A stretch of DNA of 10,978 bases from Rhodospirillales bacterium (lineage in GTDB: Bacteria > Pseudomonadota > Alphaproteobacteria > SMXQ01). Under the pieces are notes generated by a model. It was not told the DNA's origin. It saw only the letters and a program-made list of their open reading frames with translations, and ran no database searches. The DNA is taken from positions 1 to 10,978 of the forward strand of contig JAHEKA010000039.1 of assembly GCA_024638585.1 (NCBI GenBank). The letters run 5' to 3'. The first letter of the stretch is position 1, and each line of letters starts with the position of its first letter. A program made the translations under genes and the position numbers. Positions 6,413 to 10,978 of the stretch are shown here, piece by piece.

Positions 6413-7720
6413 ATGAGGACAATTGTGACAATTGCCGGTATCGGGCTCGCCGGAGCCCTGGGCTTCGCGGCCCTTCCCGCTTCGGCCGACCCCATCGCCG
6501 ATTTTTACAAAGGTAAGCGCATCAGCGTGGTGGTTGGTTCATCACCGGGTGGCGGATACGACACCTACGCGCGCACCATGACCCGCCATATGGGCCGCCA
6601 TATCCCGGGCAATCCCACTTTCCTAGTCAAGAACCTGCCGGGCGCGGGGTCGATCAAGGCCGCCAACTTCGTCGCCAATGTCGCACCCCAGGACGGCACC
6701 GTCATCGGCGCCATTCAGCGTTCCGCGCCCTTGGTGGAGATCCTCGGCCAGAAGGGCCCTCGGTTCAAATCCGCCGAGCTCAATTGGCTCGGTTCCATGA
6801 ACAACGAGGTGGGAATCCTCGCCGTCCTCAAGCGCACTGGGGTCAAGAGCTTGAAGGATGCGCTGGCCAAACAGGTCATCCTCGGTTCCACCGGCCCCAA
6901 TGATACGGAGCAGTATCCCGCGCTGATCAACAATACGCTGGGCACCAAATTCAAGATGATCCGCGGCTATCCTTCCACGCCGCCGGCACATCTTGCGATC
7001 GAACGCGGCGAGCTCGACGGTATCAGCCAGTCCTGGTCATCCTTCAAGCTTCAGGCGGGAAAGAACTACAAAGACGGTAATTACAATTACCTTGTTCAGC
7101 TCTCCACCAAGTCCCATCCCGAACTCGCCAAGATGGGCGTGCCGCTAGTGTTCGATGCGATCAAGGACATGAAGATTCAGCCCGGATTCACCAAGGACGA
7201 GGTGGAAACCTATTTCCGCCTGATGCTGGCAACCAAGGCCATGGGCCGGCCTTTCGTGCTGGGACCAAAGGTGCCGGCCACACGGGTCAAGGCGCTGCGG
7301 GCAGCTTTCAAGGCGACCGCCGGGGATTCCAAGTTCCTGGCCGATGCGGAGAAGCAGCGGCGCGAGGTGACGCCGGTCTTCGGTGACGAGCTGCAGGATA
7401 TCGTGAAGAAGATGGCATCGGCGCCCAAGAAGGTGCTCGCCAATCTCGACGGCCTGATCAAGTACCGGGGCAAAGCCGGCAAGGCCAAGATCGAGATGGC
7501 CAAGCACACCGGCAAGGTGACCGCCACCAAGCGCGGCGGGCGGCGGATCGTCATCAATTACAAGGGTAAGGACGTGACCGCCAAGGTCTCCGGCTCGCGC
7601 ACCAAGGTCACCATCAACGGCAAGAAGGCCAAGCGCAAGGCGGTCAAGGTCGGCATGAGCTGTACCTTCACCTATCCTGGCGCCGGCCAGGAAGCCACCA
7701 ACGTCGATTGCAAGGGTTGA
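6413..7720 (+). CDS. TctC/Bug-like solute receptor 2 with basic C-terminal module
   Basis: The protein has 435 residues. A signal peptide ends at LPASA (21-25), and the mature start is DPIADFYKGKR. Core motifs are GSSPGGGYDTYAR (42-54), LPGAGSIKAANF (75-86), PQDGTVIGA (92-100), STGPNDTE (159-166), a YPSTPPAHLAIERGE segment (186-200) and MGRPF (277-281). The basic module covers 364-435, with C417 and C433 the only cysteines. The start at 6413 is preferred over the ATG at 6356 because GGAG sits 7 nt upstream and the protein then begins with a proper signal peptide; the 19 extra residues of the longer frame are hydrophilic and would bury it. Positions 137 and 205 are I/L-type and S, where genes 3 and 4 have cysteines. 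It is a likely periplasmic receptor for an organic anion that cannot be named. An intrinsic terminator follows 28 bp after the stop. Confidence 0.84.
   Translation: MRTIVTIAGIGLAGALGFAALPASADPIADFYKGKRISVVVGSSPGGGYDTYARTMTRHMGRHIPGNPTFLVKNLPGAGSIKAANFVANVAPQDGTVIGAIQRSAPLVEILGQKGPRFKSAELNWLGSMNNEVGILAVLKRTGVKSLKDALAKQVILGSTGPNDTEQYPALINNTLGTKFKMIRGYPSTPPAHLAIERGELDGISQSWSSFKLQAGKNYKDGNYNYLVQLSTKSHPELAKMGVPLVFDAIKDMKIQPGFTKDEVETYFRLMLATKAMGRPFVLGPKVPATRVKALRAAFKATAGDSKFLADAEKQRREVTPVFGDELQDIVKKMASAPKKVLANLDGLIKYRGKAGKAKIEMAKHTGKVTATKRGGRRIVINYKGKDVTAKVSGSRTKVTINGKKAKRKAVKVGMSCTFTYPGAGQEATNVDCKG
7502..7717 (+). repeat. Shared 3' module, copy 2 (72 codons)
   Basis: This repeat is the same length as the other three copies with no indels. 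It differs in the protein at a few positions (I-V-I-N-Y in place of I-S-I-S-H, MSC for MTC, ATNVD near the end). The second half shares 61 identical bases with copy 1 (7598-7658), while the first half uses different synonymous codons. Confidence 0.85.
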
Positions 7721-7748
7721 CCTTCGCCATCGATAGCGTTTTTTCTTG

Positions 7749-7781
7749 AGGAGGCGCTCCCTTTGCGGGGGGCGCCTCTTT
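7749..7781 (+). terminator. Intrinsic terminator after receptor gene 2
   Basis: The stem GAGGCGC with GCGCCTC (7751-7757, 7772-7778) is extended inward by four pairs including one U-G. The loop is 6 nt and TTT follows. The T-tract is short, so efficiency may be moderate. Confidence 0.75.
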
Positions 7782-7818
7782 ACAGAAGGGTGCCTGGTAA
7801 GTTATTGTTATTTATGAG

Positions 7819-7867
7819 AATTGCCGGCAGGTGACCAAATCAATCAGGTTCGCCACAATTCCGGCAG
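7819..7867 (+). repeat. Short direct repeat upstream of receptor gene 3
   Basis: AATTGCCGGCAG (7819-7830) and AATTCCGGCAG (7857-7867) are spaced 38 bp apart start to start, in the 140-bp spacer before gene 3. They could be regulator half-sites, but no matching pair occurs before the other receptor genes. A weak promoter match (TTGATG 7870-7875, CATGAT 7893-7898, 17-bp spacing) lies just downstream. Confidence 0.25.
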
Positions 7868-7921
7868 ATTTGATGGATTATCCTCTCCTCAGCATGATCC
7901 TTACCAGAAGGGAGTACGATC

Positions 7922-9235
7922 ATGACGAAACGTATCTTGAGTACGGCACTGGGCCTGAGCTGTGTTTTGGCGCTGGCGGCAGGTGCCAGTCCCGCGTCCG
8001 CCGACGCGATCGCCGATTTCTATAAGGGCAAGCGCGCGCAGATGCTGGTGGGGTCCTCGCCCGGCGGCGGATATGACACCTACGCCCGGCTCGTGACCCG
8101 GCACATCAGCCGGCATCTGCCCGGCAAGCCCAGCTGGATCGTCAAGAACATGCCTGGTGCCGGTGGTATCATCGTCACCAACTACCTCGCCAACATCGCG
8201 CCCCAGGATGGCACCGTTTTGGCCATGGTCCAGCGCAACGTCTCGCTGGTCCAGATCATGGGCCAGAAGGGTCCCCGGTTCGTGGCAAAGGATCTCAATT
8301 GGATCGGCAGCCTAGCGAACGAGGCCGGTGTCTGCGCGGTGGACAAGCGCGCCGGGATCAAATCGTTCGATGGTGCGTTCAACAAGATCGTGCTGATGGG
8401 CGGATCGGGGCCCAACGACCTCGAGATTCAGCCGGCGATGATGAACAACCTGTTGGGCACCAAGTTCCAGCTGGTGAAGGGCTACCCCTCGACACCGCCG
8501 GTGCACCTCGCGATCCAGCGTGGCGAGATCCATGGCGTCTGCCAGTCCTGGTCGTCATTCAAGCTGATCGCCGGCAAGTACTACTCCGAAGGCAACATGA
8601 TCCCCATTATCCAGCACGGGATGAAGTCCCATCCGGAGCTCGATAAGCTGGGCGTGCCTCAGATGTACAAATACATCACCAAGGAAAACGTCCAGGCGCC
8701 CTACACGGTCGAGCAGGCCAGGCAACTCTTTGATCTGACCTACGCGGCGAAAACCATGGGCCGGCCATTCACCATGGGCCCGAAGGTCCCTGCCGCCAGG
8801 GTCAAGGCGATCCGCACGGCGTTCAACGCCATGGCGAAGGACCCCAGGTTCCTGGCCGACGCGACGAAGCAGAAGCGCGACATCTTCCTGGTGACCGGCG
8901 AAGAGATTCAGGGAATCGTCAACAAGATGGCGTCAACCCCGAAGGCCACGCTCGACCTGATGGAAGACGTCCAGAAGTACAAGGGCAAGGCCAAGATCGC
9001 CAAGGTTCGGATGGTCAAGCACACCGGTAAGGTGACCGCCACCAAGCGGGGCGGCCGGCGTATCTCCATCAATTACAAAGGCAAGGACGTGTTGGCCAAA
9101 GTGTCGGGTTCGCGCACCAAAGTCACGATCAACGGCAAGAAGGCCAAGCGCAAGGCTATCAAGGTTGGCATGACCTGCACCTTCTTCTATCCAGGCGCCG
9201 GCATGGAAGCCAAGAATATCGATTGCAAAGGTTGA
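7922..9235 (+). CDS. TctC/Bug-like solute receptor 3 with basic C-terminal module
   Basis: The protein has 437 residues. A signal peptide ends at SPASA (23-27), and the mature start is DAIADFYKGKR. Core motifs are GSSPGGGYDTYAR (44-56), MPGAGGIIVTNY (77-88), PQDGTVLA (94-101), GSGPNDLE (161-168), YPSTPPVHLAIQRGE (188-202) and MGRPF (279-283). The basic module covers 366-437 with C419 and C435. Two further cysteines, C138 in EAGVCAVDK and C207 in GVCQSWSSF, are shared only with receptor 4 and probably form a disulfide near the ligand cleft. The core is colinear with receptor 4 without gaps, so these two look like the youngest duplicates by structure. GGGAG lies 7 nt before the ATG. The gene ends with a strong terminator and has its own 200-bp leader, which suggests separate expression. 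Confidence 0.84.
   Translation: MTKRILSTALGLSCVLALAAGASPASADAIADFYKGKRAQMLVGSSPGGGYDTYARLVTRHISRHLPGKPSWIVKNMPGAGGIIVTNYLANIAPQDGTVLAMVQRNVSLVQIMGQKGPRFVAKDLNWIGSLANEAGVCAVDKRAGIKSFDGAFNKIVLMGGSGPNDLEIQPAMMNNLLGTKFQLVKGYPSTPPVHLAIQRGEIHGVCQSWSSFKLIAGKYYSEGNMIPIIQHGMKSHPELDKLGVPQMYKYITKENVQAPYTVEQARQLFDLTYAAKTMGRPFTMGPKVPAARVKAIRTAFNAMAKDPRFLADATKQKRDIFLVTGEEIQGIVNKMASTPKATLDLMEDVQKYKGKAKIAKVRMVKHTGKVTATKRGGRRISINYKGKDVLAKVSGSRTKVTINGKKAKRKAIKVGMTCTFFYPGAGMEAKNIDCKG
9017..9232 (+). repeat. Shared 3' module, copy 3 (72 codons)
   Basis: This repeat is equal in length to the other copies. It is the most changed at the protein level (VLAK for VTAK, TFFYP for TFTYP, GMEA for GQEA) and it has its own synonymous codons, so it has escaped the recent exchange seen between copies 1, 2 and 4. 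Confidence 0.85.
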
Positions 9236-9264
9236 CCGGAACATTCCCGATAAACGCGACTGCC

Positions 9265-9293
9265 AAGCGCCCCCATTTTGGGGGCGCTTTTTT
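9265..9293 (+). terminator. Strong intrinsic terminator after receptor gene 3
   Basis: An 11-bp perfect stem, AAGCGCCCCCA with TGGGGGCGCTT (9265-9275, 9279-9289), has a 3-nt loop and runs into a T6 tract (9288-9293). It lies 30 bp past the stop codon. The A residues opposite the T-tract make it potentially bidirectional. Confidence 0.9.
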
Positions 9294-9328
9294 CTGAAAT
9301 GGCGTTAACTCATTGAAAAAATAGGGGG

Positions 9329-9356
9329 TTGAACGCAGGTAACCGGCTGGTATGAT
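9329..9356 (+). promoter_or_regulatory. Sigma70-type promoter for receptor gene 4
   Basis: TTGAAC (9329-9334) and TATGAT (9351-9356) are separated by 16 bp. The -10 matches at five of six positions and the -35 at four. The predicted start near 9363 gives a leader of about 65 nt before the ATG at 9428. The promoter lies downstream of the terminator of gene 3, which fits separate transcription of gene 4. Confidence 0.5.
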
Positions 9357-9427
9357 CCGCCCAAATCACGTCACATTCATCAGCAAACCTATATTCATGT
9401 CACCATGATCAACAGGGAGAAAAGATC

Positions 9428-10741
9428 ATGAAACTCCGAACCATTGGCGGCGCGCTCGCGCTCGCGGGAACCGTTGGTCTTGCTGCAGGCGCCGTTCCGG
9501 CCTCCGCCGATCCAATTGCTGACTTCTACAAAGGCAAGCGCATCAAGATGATCATCGGCTCGTCCCCGGGCGGCGGTTACGCGACCTATGCGCGGCTAAT
9601 CACCCGCCATATCGGCCGGCACCTGCCAGGCCATCCGCGGTTCCTGGTGCAGAACATGGATGGCGCCGGGTCGATCGTCGCCGCCAACTTCACGGTCAAC
9701 GTGGCACCCCAGGACGGCACCGTCATTGTCGGCCTACAGCGCAACATCGCCCTGGTGCAAATCCTCGGAACCAAGGGCCCCAAATTTAAGGCCCAGGAAC
9801 TGCAATGGCTGGGGAGTCTGGCTAACGAAGCCGGTGTCTGCGTCGTCGACAAACGCACCGGCATCAAGAAGTTCGAAGAGGTATTCACGAAGGTCGTGGA
9901 GATGGCCGGTTTTGGCCCCAACGATTCGGAAATTCAGCCGGCGTTGTTCAACAACACGCTGGGCACCAAGTTCCAGATCGTCAAGGGCTATCCATCCTCC
10001 ACCACCGGCAATCTATCTCTCCAGCGTGGCGAGACCAACGGGTTGTGCCAGTCGTGGTCATCCTTCAAAGCGATCGCCGGTCCCTACTACGAGGCCGGCA
10101 ATGTCTATCCCTTGGTGCAGATGTCACTGAAACCCCATCCGGAACTCACCAAGATGGGCGTGCCGATGATCTTTGATTTCATTACCAAGGATCGGGTCCA
10201 GCCTGGGCTGACGACGGAAGAAGTTGAATCCCATTTCCGTCTGCTGTTCGCGGCCAAAGCCATGGGCCGACCGTTCGCCCTGGCGCCCAAGGTGCCGAAG
10301 GCTCGTGTTAACGCCCTGCGCAAGGCCTTCAACGACATGGCCAAGGATCCCAAGTTCCTGGCAGATGCCAACAAGCAGAAGCGTGAGGTCAACCTGGTAA
10401 CGGGTCTGGAGATTCAGGACATCGTCAACAAGATGGCAGCGACCCCCAAGCCGGTCCTTGCCCGGCTCGATGATCTGATGAAGTACAAGGGCGTGGCCAA
10501 GATCGCCAAGGTGGAGATGGTCAAGCACACCGGCAAGGTCACGGCGACCAAGCGGGGCGGCCGGCGGATTTCCATCTCTCACAAGGGCAAGGACGTGACC
10601 GCAAAGGTGTCGGGCTCACGCACCAAGGTCACCATCAACGGCAAGAAGGTGAAGCGCAAGGCGGTCAAGGTCGGCATGACCTGCACCTTCACCTACCCCG
10701 GTGCTGGACAGGAAGCCAAGACGATCGACTGCAAGGGCTAG
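9428..10741 (+). CDS. TctC/Bug-like solute receptor 4 with basic C-terminal module
   Basis: The protein has 437 residues. A signal peptide ends at VPASA (23-27), and the mature start is DPIADFYKGKR. Core motifs are GSSPGGGYATYAR (44-56), MDGAGSIVAANF (77-88), PQDGTVIVG (94-102), GFGPNDSE (161-168), YPSSTTGNLSLQRGE (188-202) and MGRPF (279-283). It differs from its sisters in the glycine loop: residue 52 is Ala where the others have Asp. It also has D78 in place of Pro and F162 in place of Ser or Thr. These three lie in the loops that normally hold the ligand in this fold, so the ligand may be different or binding may be lost. It shares the C138/C207 pair with receptor 3. The basic module covers 366-437 and is nearly identical to that of receptor 1. 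AGGGAG lies about 9 nt before the ATG. A terminator follows. Confidence 0.84.
   Translation: MKLRTIGGALALAGTVGLAAGAVPASADPIADFYKGKRIKMIIGSSPGGGYATYARLITRHIGRHLPGHPRFLVQNMDGAGSIVAANFTVNVAPQDGTVIVGLQRNIALVQILGTKGPKFKAQELQWLGSLANEAGVCVVDKRTGIKKFEEVFTKVVEMAGFGPNDSEIQPALFNNTLGTKFQIVKGYPSSTTGNLSLQRGETNGLCQSWSSFKAIAGPYYEAGNVYPLVQMSLKPHPELTKMGVPMIFDFITKDRVQPGLTTEEVESHFRLLFAAKAMGRPFALAPKVPKARVNALRKAFNDMAKDPKFLADANKQKREVNLVTGLEIQDIVNKMAATPKPVLARLDDLMKYKGVAKIAKVEMVKHTGKVTATKRGGRRISISHKGKDVTAKVSGSRTKVTINGKKVKRKAVKVGMTCTFTYPGAGQEAKTIDCKG
10523..10738 (+). repeat. Shared 3' module, copy 4 (72 codons)
   Basis: Bases 10532-10649 match 6009-6126 of copy 1 at all 118 positions, although the two genes are the outermost of the four and their cores are among the least alike. 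At the protein level copies 1 and 4 differ at only 3 of 72 residues. Confidence 0.88.
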
Positions 10742-10780
10742 GCTCGGACTGCTTAGACTTCCAGTCGCCTGACTAGGAAG

Positions 10781-10811
10781 CGCCCTCGGGAAACCGGGGG
10801 CGTTTTCTTTT
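10781..10811 (+). terminator. Intrinsic terminator after receptor gene 4
   Basis: A 9-bp stem (10781-10789 with 10794-10802, one U-G pair) is closed by a GAAA tetraloop and followed by TTTTCTTTT. It lies about 40 bp past the stop codon and sits between two convergent genes. Confidence 0.9.
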
Positions 10812-10823
10812 CCGCAACCGGGT

Positions 10824-10978
10824 TCAGGGGACCCTGCGGGTCAGGCCTGTCCAGCGGTCGACATCGTAACGTGCCGCGGGGTAGCCTCCCCGGGTCACGA
10901 GCTCAACCCTGACGGTGTCCTTGTCCTTATCGATGACAGAGCCGAGCTTGAGCTGTCCATCGCCGCGCCGGTTCAGCC
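10824..10978 (-). CDS. C-terminal end of an unidentified protein (partial, 5' end outside the window)
   Basis: Fifty codons are open from the window edge to a TGA at 10826-10824. The visible end begins LNRRGDGQLKLGSVIDK and finishes WTGLTRRVP, with alternating charged and hydrophobic residues (VRVELVTRGGYP, AARYDVDRWTG) that suggest a beta-rich domain ending. The pattern resembles the tails of small periplasmic PepSY-like or similar proteins of alphaproteobacteria, but this is only an impression. It converges on receptor gene 4 with the terminator at 10781-10811 between them. Confidence 0.5.
   Translation of the reverse strand, partial: LNRRGDGQLKLGSVIDKDKDTVRVELVTRGGYPAARYDVDRWTGLTRRVP

Noticed and set aside
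7831..8025. Small frame overlapping the start of receptor gene 3
   Set aside because: It overlaps the signal-peptide region in another frame, and its codons simply follow the spacer and the real gene.
6413..10741. Repeated 3' modules as a CRISPR array or insertion sequence
   Set aside because: The repeats are coding, about 1.3 to 1.5 kb apart within homologous genes, with no terminal inverted repeats or transposase.

Overview
The window looks like chromosomal DNA from a high-GC alphaproteobacterium, perhaps of the Rhodospirillales type. This is inferred from GC-rich third codon positions, strong GGAG-type ribosome binding sites, and a family of periplasmic receptors of the tripartite tricarboxylate transporter (TctC/Bug) kind. 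No rRNA, tRNA, CRISPR array or insertion sequence was seen.

The left part (5 to 4746) is on the minus strand. In transcription order it holds an alpha/beta hydrolase of unknown substrate, a CPA2-type cation/proton antiporter whose 5' end is cut off by an in-frame TAA, a bicupin protein related to gentisate 1,2-dioxygenase, and a small DoxX-like membrane protein. The hydrolase and antiporter are 33 bp apart and probably share a transcript. The bicupin gene has its own promoter with a palindrome over the predicted transcription start, and three hairpins follow it.

The right part (4947 to 10741) is on the plus strand. It consists of four tandem paralogous genes for secreted solute-receptor proteins of 423, 435, 437 and 437 residues. 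Each has a signal peptide, a divergent TctC-like core and the same 72-residue, lysine/arginine-rich C-terminal module with two cysteines. The module is far more conserved than the core (59 of 72 positions invariant). Genes 1 and 4 share 118 identical bases within it, which points to gene conversion or module exchange. Genes 2, 3 and 4 are each followed by an intrinsic terminator and gene 1 by a hairpin without a T-tract, so the four genes look largely separately transcribed. No TctA or TctB membrane subunit is present.

A minus-strand gene enters at the right edge (10824 onward), of which only the last 50 codons are visible.

A cautious reading is a locus for sensing or taking up several related organic anions (four receptors with different ligand-loop residues), next to genes that may process an aromatic or hydroxylated acid (the cupin dioxygenase-like protein and the hydrolase). 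The substrate cannot be read from the sequence. The most unusual element is the shared basic C-terminal module on the receptors.
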